Assembly (NCBI RefSeq): GCF_032884065.1
Contig: NC_088868.1
Span: 38,308,867-38,372,866 of the forward strand
DNA: 64,000 bases
Source of the DNA: Artemia franciscana
Taxonomy: Eukaryota; Arthropoda; Branchiopoda; Anostraca; Artemiidae
Direction of reading: 5' to 3'
Position 1 is the first letter of the stretch, and each line of letters begins with the position of its first letter. This document shows positions 35,011 through 46,861 of the stretch, piece by piece. The position numbers were made by a program, and so were the translations under genes. The notes below the pieces were generated by a model. It saw nothing but the letters and a program-made list of their open reading frames with translations, had not been told where the DNA came from and searched no databases.

Positions 35011-35713
35011 GGCATGTACGCAGGGGGGGGGGGATTCGGGCCCCCACCCCCCTAAATTTTGCGATATGTTTAATTTCTCCATGATTTCTTCGGATTTCTG
35101 GCAAAAGTAGGACATTTATTAAGAATCTAGATACATCTGTGAAGCCTATTTTTGGGATTTTACAGCATGTAATTATCCGGTCAAGTCACTGCCCAATTAT
35201 TAACCTATTTTCTGTCTAACTTTTTACCCTCTTTGAACTAGTTAGCGGTTGTACTGTTTTTTTTCGTAAAGAGAGTTTGCTTTCCACAACAAAATAGAAT
35301 TATCCTTGATGTTAGGGCGTCTATCCCCCCTTTTCAGGATAAAGTACATCTTTTAATGGATCAATTTTAAAAACTATCATTTTTCATTACAATTGACGTT
35401 TTCGCAATAGAAGAATTACCCCCCACAGCACCCATATTGCACTGTTAACCCTAAAATATCCCTTTCAGTGGGATATAGTAGATTAATCACTGGTTCCAAA
35501 TCGCTATGAACATAACCTGAGCCTAAAACGTACTTTAGAGGCTCAGTCTTCTTCCCCCAATCCGCTACAATGCCACAGATTAAAATTAATCTGTATTTTC
35601 CGATATACGTGCTTTTTGCATGTATTTAGTTACTAAATTAAAAAAGTGTTACTTTATATCTGCTGTTTCAAAAGTTTTGGCCCCCCCCCAAAAAAAATCC
35701 CTGCGTACGTGCC
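35011..35713. mobile_element. Small non-autonomous DNA transposon with terminal inverted repeats
   Basis: The left end 'ggcatgtacgcaggg' pairs with the right end 'ccctgcgtacgtgcc' (one mismatch in 15). Both continue inward into G-rich or C-rich runs and a 'gggcccc' or 'ggccccc' motif, so the inverted repeats span about 30 bp with indels. The interior of about 640 bp has no transposase. Size and structure fit a MITE-like element. No clear target-site duplication could be read. Confidence 0.6.
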
Positions 35714-37089
35714 TGCAGAAATCTCTCAGGTACCGCTCTTGATAGTCTTTCTCCACATAATCATAATCATAATAACATAATAATAATCGGGGGTTCTGTT
35801 TTGGCCAATTGATAATCCCTTTTAAGTATTCTCTGGGAGCTCGAACTTAAAATACAAATCAGTTCTTAAGATAAGCTCTCTGGACAATCTAAATACACAT
35901 AGTGTCTTTTGTTAGTTAAAATTTATCATGATATTCTCTCAAATTTTACCTTTATAGACTTAGCCTTAATAGTAATAGTATCACAGTATCACGTATCCAG
36001 CATCACAGTAAATACATCCACATAGTGTGTTTCAATTTAGTTCCAACTCTCCCTTAATTTCCCGTCAAATTGTCACCTTCACACATGCAGCCTCAACTGT
36101 ACTGGTTTCATAGTAGTAGTGGTAGTAGTAGGAACCGTTGTAGCAGTAATACATCATTATTGTTATTAGTAGTAATAGTAGTAACATCAGTATAAAATGC
36201 AATAGTACCACGTACGTTTTGCGTTTTAGTTAAAACTTCCTACTCATGATGCCCCCTAAGTTTCCTCTTGATACTATTATCTATTCCAAAATATTACTGA
36301 TATGCCCTTATCAGTAATCTGTATGTATATAGTACGTTTTGATTTAACTCAACTTTGATTAATTCAAGATGTTTACTTCAATATCCTCAGTCTTACTGGT
36401 ACTCACTACAAAATTAGTTATTTCTTATGATAGTAGTCATATCCAGCAATTTTTATGCACAGAGTATGTTATGATATACTTCCACTTTCCCCTCAATATT
36501 TCCTCAGCTGTTCATTGGGATGTCCTCGGCCATAGTAATACTCGCTACAGAATTAGGAGTTTTAATAGTAGTAGTGTTAGTAGTATAATCAAGGGTAGTT
36601 GTAGTAGTGGTAGCGTGCAACCCCCCCCCCCCCCTCATTGCACTTCCTGACTGAGGGGCCAAGAAACAGAGATCAGCACCACCGGTAGGGACCGCAAAAT
36701 CTTGTGTCATATTCTTTACCTTCTCTTTTCTTTTAGTAGAGTGCAAATATTGCCTTTCTGGTGAATTGATCATCTCCTTTATCATTTTATGAAAGTTTCA
36801 AATTAATATACTCATTCATTCCTGAGTTATGCCTTTTTGACAAATCTTTTACACATAACATGTTTTAATCCAGTTCAATACTCCCCTAAACATTCCCTGA
36901 AAGACTCATCTTTAATACCCTTAATATTATGGGAAAGTAGAAGTCAAACATGCGTGCCTTTTTTCAGTATCATATACTATATATAAACAATGAACAAATT
37001 GCCTAACTTACGGCCCTTGCCCTGAGGGCTCAGTAGGTGGAGTTGACATCCTCAAACACGTATATGCTGAACCTTTCAACAATGCTGAA
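35714..37089. other. Unique DNA with TAG/TAA trinucleotide patches
   Basis: Clusters of 'tagtagtag' occur near 36,110-36,190 and 36,560-36,610, and a 14-15 nt C run near 36,620. Open frames at 36,369-36,785 run through these repeats and have no recognised domain. Confidence 0.5.
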
Positions 37090-37645
37090 AAAAAGTGTCT
37101 AAAACTTTGTTTGCATGTTTGTTTTGGGAAATGATGGGCGTACGGGAGGGGGGATTCTTAAATAGACCCAGACCTGATCATCCAGAAACAGTACCGGATA
37201 CGCCATTTTTACAAATTGACGTATGTGCTGACCCCCCCCCCCCCCCAGCACAGAAGAAGTGACGTTCCTCTTAAATCAATTTTGACCATTGAAAAAAGGG
37301 ACTATAGTTTCTGATTTTAAATCAAATGGGCAGCACCCGAAGTTTATATAAACATTCATTCCATAATTACTTTATATACTCTAAGAGTATAGCTTAAAAC
37401 CCTTACCCCAGGGCTCTGGGGGCTTGAGTCAACCCTAAAAGCGTTGTTTTTTGGACTGTTCTGAACAAAATGCCTATCTTACAAAATCAATAAGATATAA
37501 TTGATGAAAAACAGATGTAGTTGGAGGGGGAGGGGAGCTAGTTGATCTCAATCACTTTTGACTCTTAAAAGGGAACTAAACATTCCATTTTTAACCGAAT
37601 TATGGTTAAAAATACTCTCTCTAAAGTTTATAACACCATTATGTT
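37090..37645 (+). repeat. Family-B repeat units
   Basis: Two degenerate units, each with 'gggaaatgatgg', a G-rich run, 'caatcacttttgactcttaa'-like sequence and 'gaacaaaatg'. The order mirrors the CR tail (G-rich run, 'gaacaaaatggctatct', 'ggggaaaaatgagcg', 'ggcctaggtgccctcc'), so families A and B appear distantly related. Confidence 0.6.
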
Positions 37646-37654
37646 CTGTTTGAC

Positions 37655-37926
37655 GAAACAATTCTAATTAGCAATGACCTAGCAATCAAACAAACTGTCC
37701 GCGAGGCAATCGAAATCAAACGAAACTTAAATAGTAATACCTCCCTAATTAGAGACTTGGGTGAATACACACTCAACCCTATGCACACAAAATTAATTAC
37801 AGACAATAATCTAATTCAAAATAAAACAAAAATAGGAACGAATAAAAACAAGCCCAATCCCAAAAGAACTACAAGATTAGCTGTAGAGAAGGCTAATATC
37901 GCAATAAGAAATTATTCCAATTTTTA
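37655..37926 (+). pseudogene. Penelope-like element C-terminal fragment
   Basis: The frame reads 'SNDLAIKQTVREAIEIKRN', 'LNSNTSLIRDLGEYTLNP' and 'RTTRLAVEKANIAIRN', then a stop. It aligns with 'SNDFGIKQVVRESIEINL', 'SLNRDLGEYSLNSLYSNL' and 'RPLRQAAKQASLVIRN' at the end of the 4,243-4,749 frame. Only the region after the GIY-YIG core remains and the upstream part is missing (5' truncation). The protein differs clearly from the two duplicated copies, so it is a separate Penelope lineage. Confidence 0.85.
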
Positions 37927-38160
37927 ATAAATACAGTTAGTGAAATGAATGAACCTTTTTAGCTTGTAAGATGTTACCTTTTATCACACAGTCTTGGCTG
38001 AACTTTTCGTTAAGAAGTAATGATGCCAAGGCTATTTATAAAAAAAGAATGGATTTTTAACCGAAAACTTTTATTGTAAGTGTTTAATTGTATATTATTT
38101 TCTTTGCTGAAGACGGCCCTTAGATATAGGGCCGAAATATTAAAATAGGTTTTGTTGGTT
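37927..38160 (+). ncRNA. Penelope 3' region with hammerhead-like motif
   Basis: At 38,107-38,137 the RNA would read CUGAAGA (fits CUGANGA), then a bulged C and a GGCCC/GGGCC stem (38,115-38,119 with 38,129-38,133) with a 9-nt loop, then GAAA. These are the conserved core of hammerhead ribozymes, which are documented in Penelope-like terminal repeats. Stems I and III cannot be assigned with confidence, so catalysis is unproven. Confidence 0.55.
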
Positions 38161-38214
38161 CAATGTCTTGGGAAAAAAGTCCTCATTATTATCTCTTCTG
38201 TAGTTGTATTATAC

Positions 38215-38700
38215 AACCATCCCTTTCATAAAAGCCTTAAATGCCCCCTGAGCATAACTTACAACCTTTGCCCCCATGCTCTGGTGATTTGTATTAACCC
38301 CAGAAGCAGTGTTATAGGATTTTTGGACTATTTTGAACAAAATAGTAATCTCAAAATTTAGGCTCTAAAAAAGGGAAGCAGAACTAACCGAAAATTACCA
38401 ATCCAATGAGATCCCCTCCTATGTTCTTATGACCATCCTCTCTATAAGAACCTTATTTGCTCCAAGGGCATAACTTAAAGCCCTTGTTCTGAGTTTTTTT
38501 TTTGGGGGGGGGGAGGTTTATCATCCTCAAAGACATAATTTAAATACTTTTTAACTCTGCTGAACAAAATGACTATCTCAAAATTTTTATTGGATGTGTT
38601 TGGGGAAATGATGGTCGTAAGGAAGGATCTCTCCAATCACTTTCCATGATCTAAACAAACTATGGCCATCTCAGTTTCCAACTCAAAGAGCCGTTTTATG
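38215..38700 (+). repeat. Family-B repeat units, tandem pair
   Basis: Two adjacent units of about 240 bp each contain 'gcataactta', 'gaacaaaat', 'atctcaaaattt' and 'aagaacc' landmarks in the same order as 37,090 and 52,870. Confidence 0.6.
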
Positions 38701-39011
38701 AAATTTCCTACTATAACAAGCAGACTTGTCTATAACCAAAGAAACAATAAATAAATAAATAATACAATGTGCCAACATTGTTATTTACTTAGCCAGCACT
38801 ATTGCGATATCAATAATGATTAAAAATCTATATAATTTAAAGAGGTTCCAACAATCCTGACTATCCAGCAAGAAACTCAGAGTCAAACCATAGCTTTTTA
38901 TACGTTTTTGCATTGAATATTTTATTCTTCTTCATAATGCCCCCTTTCCACAAGGCTACAACCTTAGCCACTAGGAGAAACTAATTTAAATATTCAAACG
39001 GTGCACATAGT
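38701..39011. other. Unique AT-rich DNA
   Basis: Nothing supported. Likely 3' flank of the putative exon at 39,012. Confidence 0.4.
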
Positions 39012-39144
39012 TCATTTTAGGCTATTACATTTTTTCGTCAGAGACTTTAAGGCTGCCGTGTCAGCTTTTTTCCATTGATCCAATTTAACAGAATCCATAA
39101 AAGTGTATCCACCAATTGTATAGAGTCGACATCCTGGGCGCTTC
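39012..39144 (-). CDS. Putative terminal coding exon, unknown protein
   Basis: The minus strand shows a long pyrimidine tract ending 'ttacag' directly before 39,144, then 43 open codons beginning 'KRPGCRLYTIGGYTFMD' and ending 'SLTKKCNSLK' with a stop at 39,012. The acceptor splits a codon as AG|G. Composition is less AT-biased than neighbouring DNA and looks coding. I do not recognise the family and saw no partner exon upstream. A chance open frame is possible, because only 130 bp are involved. Confidence 0.4.
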
Positions 39145-39979
39145 CTGTAAAAAAAAAAAGAAAAAAATGTGCTTAAGACAAATGTCTTTTCCATTTAAAA
39201 ACTAATTTGGGACTTACTTTTCAACAGCTACTTGGAAACTTCCCTTTTACTAATTCATTCACAAGTCCAACTTTTCTAAACTTACTTTAAGTTAAATATA
39301 TTTTTGGAACTTTACCCTTTATAACAGACCATCAAGAAGTAAGGCCACTATTAAACTTTGGTCTGAAATCCGACTGGTGGGTGATTTACTTGGGTTTTCT
39401 TCTTAAATCCCTTAATTTAACTTTTAGTGTCTTACGCTTCAGTGTCTTAAAAAAATGTTCTCAGAGTATTACAAGTAGGAGGTAGGGGTGGGGGGGGTAT
39501 CTCTTTTTTTTTCAATAATAAATTGCAATCTCAGACCCACTCCTCTTCATACTTAAAGACCATAGATCTAAAGTTCGTCTTCGACTAAATCTTTGTTACA
39601 AAAGTAGAATTATCAAAATTGTACTAATTATTAAACAGAATTAAGATGTCCCTTATCAATTATTCTAATCGAATAGAATTTATAATTTTTCTTTATTGTT
39701 TCATTATTTGAATTTGATTTATAATTTGGGATTTCATTATTTATTTGGTAAATACTTTTTTCTCATTTAAATAAGATAACAATTTGATTTACTTCACGGG
39801 TAGGAATCAGTTTTGTAAATAATCAACTTTGGTAAAACATAGGAATTGCTTTAGTGAAGTTTAAGCTAGACTGATAAATAACCATAATTAGTTTGGAAAG
39901 ATTTTCCATCACGATTAATTTTTACTAATAAAATTTTTTTTCGGTGTCATTAAGGGAATTCATGTAATTTTTGGGATTA

Positions 39980-40065
<86 letters not shown>

Positions 40066-40069
40066 TATA

Positions 40070-40122
<53 letters not shown>

Positions 40123-41829
40123 AGAATTAATATTCAAAATTCATCTCAAATGTCTTACTTTCTCCCTAGCTACTACATTTTATATGTTGTCTGGGAAAAG
40201 TTTTCAGTGAGGCAGGAATTATTTGGGGAATTTTTTTGTGAGGGGGTGACTACCCACTGGAGAAATTTTCCATGCTAAATTTTTGTAGGGAAGCAAATAT
40301 CTTTTTTGGGTCGCGAAGCTCTAGGAATGATTTTCTCCATAGAAAAAATATCCACCATGAACTGAAAAATGATCAGAGATCAAATAATGAAAATAAAAAA
40401 CAAGTCTCTTTCTAATGAAACTATGTTAAGAGGAAGATTTTCAGACAGAATTCTCAGGGGGAAGGATTTTCAGCAAAAATGGAAATATTTGGGGTAGATT
40501 CTGCATCACAGTTATGGCGAAGCATCAGCGATTTGCTACATAGTGGCAAGGGAATAAGTGCCTAATATACCAGAAACCATGTTTTACATTGAGGTTGTGG
40601 CAAACATAGTTCATTAGTTCAACAAAAAACTATAGTTCTTTTTGTTAACGTTCAGGTAAATATAAAAGATGGCCTGGGAAGGTAAGAAGTACAAATTAAT
40701 CCCTGGGCTCCCTACATTTGGATTAAGCCTGAATATAAATACTGCTCAGTTATAATAGCCTTCTTAGTGCAAATTCTGTTTAACAAAAATAGCACTTTCA
40801 TTTTCCGACCAGAACCCAATTTGGAGAGGTTGGATAGGGTTAACTATGTTACCAGGAAACTTAGATAGGTTGAACGTGAACTAAATAATACTAAGAGATT
40901 TCTTCGGACCTTGAGAGCTTAATATTTGCATTTTTCCATTTATATATGATGTTCGATGACATTTTATTCCCTAAAGCTGTTGCTCCCTAATAGTGTTAAT
41001 CGGAGTTTTCTTACAGAGTGTATTTTGAAAATAAAGCTATATTTAAACTGATGAACTGTAAAAGTTCACGAAAATTTGAAGGAGATACTATTTTTTATCC
41101 AGGAACTGGGGAGGGGGACTCGGCATATAAAAAAACAGTTCAAACAAGGTCCATTTAAGGTATTTGCAAAGATTTATGGGGTGAGCAAAACAAATTAGGG
41201 TAGCAAAAAGTCCACCACCTCTATTATCGCCACTGTGCGTTTCAGCTCATAAAGCAGAGAATAGGGGAAGGGGGAGATTACGCGATCAATATATTTCTTT
41301 AGCATAGCCTACTAGTCATCCAGGTTTGTTGCATTGTCTGTTTTTGCAGATTGCGTTTCTCAGTATCTGACTATCCAAACACTTTCTTCTCCCCCGTTGT
41401 TTTTAATTTCTAATACATAGCCAGTGTGGTCTTAGGAGCTGTTCAAGTGTATCCTGAATAATACATTTTTTTACATTCTCAAACACAGCTATCTAATATT
41501 CTAATATTTTCGATTTTACCTTGAGCAGTGGATTTATTTACAAAATTGTTAAATAAAATCATTTCCCAGTTCTGTAATTTGCCGTAACGACGTTTTCTGA
41601 AATATTTAACACCCGTAAGATCATTTGAAAAACTTGTTTACTATTGACAACAACAACAAGAGTATATCATTATTTCCTGTATATTTTTTTTAATTATAAT
41701 TACAGTCTTACAGCCATGAAAAACCATTTCGTGTACCTCATTTATAATTGTTAGTCTTAGAAACATTATTTCGCCAGCTTTCTTGTGTTGCTAATAAAAC
41801 TTCTCTATGCCCCTAACTGATATTACATA
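39145..41829. other. Unique DNA with a (TA)n tract
   Basis: No gene or known element was recognised in about 2.7 kb apart from a (TA)n tract at 39,980-40,119. It could be intronic to a minus-strand gene ending at 39,012. Confidence 0.45.
39980..40119. repeat. (TA)n microsatellite
   Basis: About 140 bp of TA with a few interruptions near 40,055-40,080. Unlike the tracts at 5,124, 32,734 and 58,180, no Helitron end is attached. Confidence 0.95.
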
Positions 41830-42945
41830 AATAAAAACAATTTTTTTAACTGAAAGTATAGTGTAACATTAAAAGTCAAAACAAACAGAAATTATTAAGC
41901 ATATGAGGGAGTTTGCCACCTCGTCAATATCTCGATCATCACGCTTTAAATTCGAATTTTATTCCAATTCTACAACAATAATCTCTGAATCACAAATACA
42001 ATTTGGTTAGAATAAAAAACTCTTTTGACGGGCGAACCCCTCATATACGTAATATTTTACGTTTTAGTGTTGCGCCTTACTTGCAGTTGTAAAAACATGC
42101 TTTTTTATTTAATTTCAGATCGGTTTTTAAATAATGCTGGGAAAACTGGTGCCCCGCCATGAAAATCCTCTTCTCCCATTGAAATTTCCTCCACGGTAAG
42201 GTCCTCTTACATAACCACCTCCCCCTAAGCCCCCCCCCCCCTCAACCCACCATAAAAAAACCCTGAAACGTCTGTAAACTCTTAATAACCAAAATTATAT
42301 ATAAACAATGGGCCCAGTTTATAAATAACAGCCCTTCCCCCGGGGACTGTTGGGGATTAAGTCGTCCTCAAAGAGTTATTTATTAGATTTTTTACTATGC
42401 TGAACAAAATGGCTATTTCAAATAAGGATCCGGTGACATTGGGAAAACAAAGGGCCGGAGGGGGCTTATTTACTCTCCATTTTTTGGTCTATTACAAAAG
42501 GCACTAGACTTTTTAATTTTCTTTCCCAATGAACCCTTTTGCAACATTCTAGGACCACTGGGTCGATACGATCACCCATGGGAAAAAAAAACAAATAAAT
42601 GCGCATCTTGGATCTTTCTCTAGCAAAAAGTTCAGAATTCCACATTTTGCAGATTGGAGCTTGAAGCCTCTACAATAGGGTTCGTTGATTTGAAAATTGA
42701 GGGTGTGATTTTTTAGATTATATGATTTTCAGGGTTTTTTCCACTTTTTTCAAAAATAAGGTAAATTTTCTCCGGCTCATAATTGTTGACTATTAAGGCT
42801 AAACTTGATGGAACTTCCATATTTAAAATCAGCATAAAAATCAAATTCTTTCGATGTATCTATTGATATCAAAATTCCTTTTTTTAGCGTTTCGGTTAAA
42901 ATTGAGCCGGGTCACTCTTTGCTTAAATTTTGTTACCACGAACTG
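41830..42945 (+). repeat. CR copy, + orientation, diverged and lacking P1
   Basis: The copy starts with 'aactgaaagtatagtgtaac' and a degenerate P2 (41,840-42,090), followed by a full diverged tail ending near 'ttgttaccacgaactgg' at 42,945. A reverse fragment of the terminus, 'caaacagttcgtggta', lies at 43,117-43,132. This copy is clearly older than the others. Confidence 0.75.
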
Positions 42946-43974
42946 GTAACTTACCACGAATTGAGCCGGGTAACTATTTGGTTACACCACCTAGAATCAT
43001 TGTTTTGTAGTTGGTTTGTGACAGTGAAAAATGAAGAGAACTAACCTAGAAAATTTCCGTAGCGTATCCTCAATTTAGCAAGCAAGACAGAACCATTTCA
43101 GCAGGCAAGTTACTTTTTCAAACAGTTCGTGGTACCAAATATGCATTAAGCCAGCGACTGAATATTAACCAGAACTTTTAAAAACATAATTGTGATATTA
43201 ACAGACACGTGACAAAATGGCTTATTTTACTGATTCTAATTATATAAGATTCAAGATTTTTTATTTGAAACGAAATATAGACAAAGAAAGAGTCTTCAAG
43301 TAAAGCCAAGAGAGTGCCAAGCTCGGATCAAAGGATTATCTAATATCAAAAATATTTTTTTATGATCCATACAAATAAAATAGACAAATTAAATGCCACA
43401 CATCTACTGATTCAAATTCCCCAATTTCTATCCTAACCGACCAAATTTTTTGCAAATAAAAAGAATTTCAAACTCCCCTAAAATTGCTTAATCACACTAG
43501 GTAACAGCCAAACTCGCCAGGGGTTTCTCAAGCGATTTAGACTCATTTTGGAGTCTGAATATCGCATTAATTTTGCTCTATCAGGTCAATATTTTGAAAT
43601 ACAGCCATAGGCCTACCTGACGAGCTGTACATATGCTAAAATCAGAGGTTTTGAGTTAAATTATATTATTCTTTGAGGAAATGATGAACGAAAACATTAT
43701 GTTATTTCGTTAAAATGGCTGCATATGTGTATGAATGATTGGTAGTTTATTTCAATAACCCTTAGTCAATCGAATCGATTCTAAATTTCATTGTCTGATA
43801 TTAACCTGCATTCTTCTATTTATTTCACTTGATTAATATGTCTTTGGCACGAAGGTGATGCAGCAATGATCATGATGTTTTCTGCTAGGATCATGGAATG
43901 ATCATGTAATGCAATGATTACGTTTTCTGCAATTGTGATGTTTTATACCTTTAGAGATTACACGCTCTCAGTGA
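42946..43974. other. Unique DNA, no gene called
   Basis: AT-rich, apart from the short CR terminus near 43,117. 'gatcatg'-like words recur around 43,865-43,905. Confidence 0.4.
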
Positions 43975-44690
43975 ACAGTAGGATCATCATAGGATTTGTA
44001 AAGCACGTCTACAAGGCTTACTTTGAAGTCAAACTCGGTAAACCAAGATTAGTCTTGCGCACCGCAGACAGTGCACAAGATGTACGTGTGATACCTCGGA
44101 CTGTTGACAAAGGATGCAAAAACTTCACTGAAGGCTGGGACTTCGATGGTTTGGAGGGAGCCGTTGGACCTTTCGTCGTATTTTTACTTCTGTGGCATAA
44201 ACGCTACTGGCATCAACTGGATGAATCGACTCAGCCTCAAGTACCCGAACTTCCTTCTGCCTGCTGTCTAGCTGCTCGCTGCGAAGAAAATCCTGCACCA
44301 GTGTTCATAGAGCTTCCCGACACCGAGACAAGGCCACCAATACAGACGAGGGAGGACATACAGAAGAGGAGTGTAAAGCACACAATGGTCTGAGGCTCTT
44401 TTCGCAAAGCAAGCTTAATGATCTGGTTCTGTATATCAGCCTGTCGAAGACTACCTCCAAGCTATTGGCCCCCAGAGTTAAAGAGAAAAAACTACTTGGT
44501 GAAGAAGTGCGTATCACTTTCTTTTGTAGAAGGTATGAGGACAAAATTGGCTACTTCCACCAGGAAAAAGCCTCATATGGTGCCTATATGTCGCCGGTCT
44601 TTTGGGTAAACTTGAAACTTCGCATTACAATCTGTGAGATTGGTGACTATTCATTGACAACAACAAGCACACTTTTAAGTGTGTACTCCA
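43975..44690 (+). pseudogene. Frame-shifted copy of a widespread arthropod gene of unknown function
   Basis: Several frames must be combined. One gives 'AYFEVKLG', another 'LKYPNFLLPAV', the first again 'RCEENPAPVFIELPD', and a third 'LFSQSKLNDLVLYISLSKTT', 'LLAPRVKEKKLLGEEVRITF' and 'YEDKIGYFHQEKASYGAYM'. This order resembles, from memory, a protein found in many arthropod genomes as multi-copy 'uncharacterized' genes ('AYFKVKLGDQ', 'FSQxELNDLVRDLxLSK', 'LLASRLKEKN', 'FYRNR'). No function is established to my knowledge. At least three frameshifts plus loss of the Cys-rich middle mark it as a pseudogene. The 160-codon frame at 43,914-44,393 is only part of it. Confidence 0.6.
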
Positions 44691-45589
44691 CAACAGGAGC
44701 CAGTTCGCCTTCCTCTTTTGCAAATATTATGACTTATGCTTATCAAATTTAATGAAGTAAATAAAAATTGAATTTGGATACGTTGACTGCTATTTCTTTA
44801 GGAAAATGGAAGAAATCGTCAGAGGTTTCTCAACTGAGGATCCGCAGCTTGTTGGTTTTTACGCAAAACAGATTTTCTAGAAATCGTGACCTGATTTCGC
44901 AAAACCAAGATCATTTTTAGACTCAGAGCATCAAAATTAGTCTATTTCATCTGGAAGACCCTGGACAGTTTTCAAAAGATTTTTTTGTTGCTCAGTGCTC
45001 TAGGTCACATTGAAAAAATTTAAATAGAATTCAATATTCTTTTTACCAAACGGTTGTATCTTTAAGAGTTCTATTTTTATCGTCAAAAATGGACAAAAAA
45101 GGTAACGTAGGATTATGGGGAGAATCGAGATCTCTCTTAAAAATATACTTACATAAGGTGTATTTAAATTTGGATGGACTAGGTAGAAAGTTGAATGTTC
45201 TACAAAATTAGTGATCTAGAAATTGTCTGGCCCTTTTTAATTCTTGGATTTTGACTGAAGAAACGGAAGAACCCATTGTTTAGCTCGGACAGCAAAAGAC
45301 ATTTTTCAAGCACGAATGCACCAGTCCTGGCAAATCTCCAAGACTTAGCTAAATGTAAAAACTCTGTCAAATCTTTAAATAGATTTCTTTTCGTGAACAA
45401 CTAAATAATAACCTTTTTCTGGGTTTTAAACAAAGCTGTCTGGCAAGTTTTTATTTGCAATCTCTCGACAAACGAAGATCTCTTACGAAACCTGTTTGAC
45501 TAGTTAGTAGCAAAAAATTAGACACTTCATTTAGCCATCAAGCAGTGAATATAATTAGGAATTCCGATAGTTATAGGCAATCACGCTGC
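44691..45589. other. Unique AT-rich DNA
   Basis: No supported feature. A minus-strand frame at 45,200-45,400 has no recognised motif. Confidence 0.4.
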
Positions 45590-45752
45590 GATAAAGGTGG
45601 CGAGAGAAAAGTAAGCAGAAGGGGGTGAGTGAGTTGAGTGAGTTGGTAGCAAAAGCCGTGGTACCCACCGGGCGTGCCCCTTAAATTGCGGGGACAAGGT
45701 AGCCAACCCTCTATACTTCCCTTACTTTTCTCGTAAGGAAACCACCAGTAAA

Positions 45753-46861
45753 ATGGGTGATAACCTAGTACAAAATGCAGTACTTAATTTTATCTCAAGA
45801 GCTATGATAGTAGGTGTGAAAACAAATGTTTTTACTAGGTGAGGACTCGAGTTTTTCAGCCGTGAAGCGATTTTAGAAGCAAAAGAAATTATCTATCGCA
45901 AGTCGGAATTAGGGGAACGTGTAATAAAACACGTAAGGACGAGAGCAACTTGATGGACATTGCGAAGATGTTCGCTCGCTGTGCCAAAGAAAAGAGACAG
46001 CTTCCTGAATTCGTTATTTTTGAGCCCCAAGAAGTTCCCGCCTGCAATGAAGGGATCGCTGCTTGTGTAGTGTCCACTGTCAACGAGATGAATCGCAAGT
46101 TCAATGTCCTGCTTGACCTTTTGAACCAGAAATCATTACAGTGGTCTGAAGGCAACTCTGTAGCTGCTCAAGCTAATGAGTCTACTCCTTCTCCTCCGTC
46201 TTACTCAGTAGTCTTGAAAAAGCCTCCTCCTACCGTTGTTACCGCAGAAGAAAGGAAAAACTTCTTGTCGAATATTTGTGGTGATGCTTTGAATGATGAT
46301 GATTTTGAACTCCATCGAGAGAAGTACGAATGCCGCCTCGTAACTAAGAACAAATCTAAAGCAGCGGTACTAGCACCATCTATTAACAAAAAATCGCTTG
46401 AAACACTGGCAAGCGTTAAAACTCCCACTTTCATTGGTATGGTCACGTTTGTCCCAGCTCATATTAATGGTGACGCGCTTAAGAGAATTATACCGAATTG
46501 TGAAAAAGCTGATGAATGTGGCAAAACCAGATCCTTCAAATTATAATTCTAATCCCGCCAGCATCTGAACCACGCCATGAAAAACCCTCCTAAGATTGAC
46601 TTGGAGTGGTACCCCTTCGAGGAATTTATCTTTCTTCCAAAGCGCTGCTGTAACTGCCAGAATTTTGGTCATATTTCTGCTACCTGTTCTAGCCAGCAAA
46701 TTTGCTCTCGACGCGGAGAAGGAGGTCATGTCTCTAGCCCCAACCAGTTCTGTGGAAACCTTATAGCATGCACCCTCTGCAAATCAAAACGCCACACTTG
46801 ACATTCCTTCAACTGCCCCACAATAATAAAAATCATCAGTGAACTGAAGCAGCCCAATGTC
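45753..46861 (+). pseudogene. LINE ORF1, gag-like nucleic-acid-binding protein
   Basis: The frame starts 'MGDNLVQNAVLNFISRAM', meets a premature stop at about 45,840, continues in frame with 'EAKEIIYRKSELGERVIKHV', shifts near 45,948 into 'MDIAKMFARCAKEKRQL', and ends in a zinc-knuckle region (46,577-46,861). The knuckles are 'CCNCQNFGHISATC', a perfect CX2CX4HX4C; 'CSRRGEGGH', whose second Cys is lost; and 'CTLCKSKRHT' interrupted by a stop. Such ORF1 proteins coat LINE RNA. The reading frame ends 'KQPNV' with a stop overlapping the ORF2 start codon. Confidence 0.8.

Noticed and set aside
36369-36785. Ser- and Thr-rich frames
   Set aside because: Driven by TAG/GTA trinucleotide repeats and a C run.
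43914-44393. 160-codon plus-strand frame as an intact gene
   Set aside because: Homology-like peptides shift between frames inside it, so it is part of a pseudogene and not a real protein.
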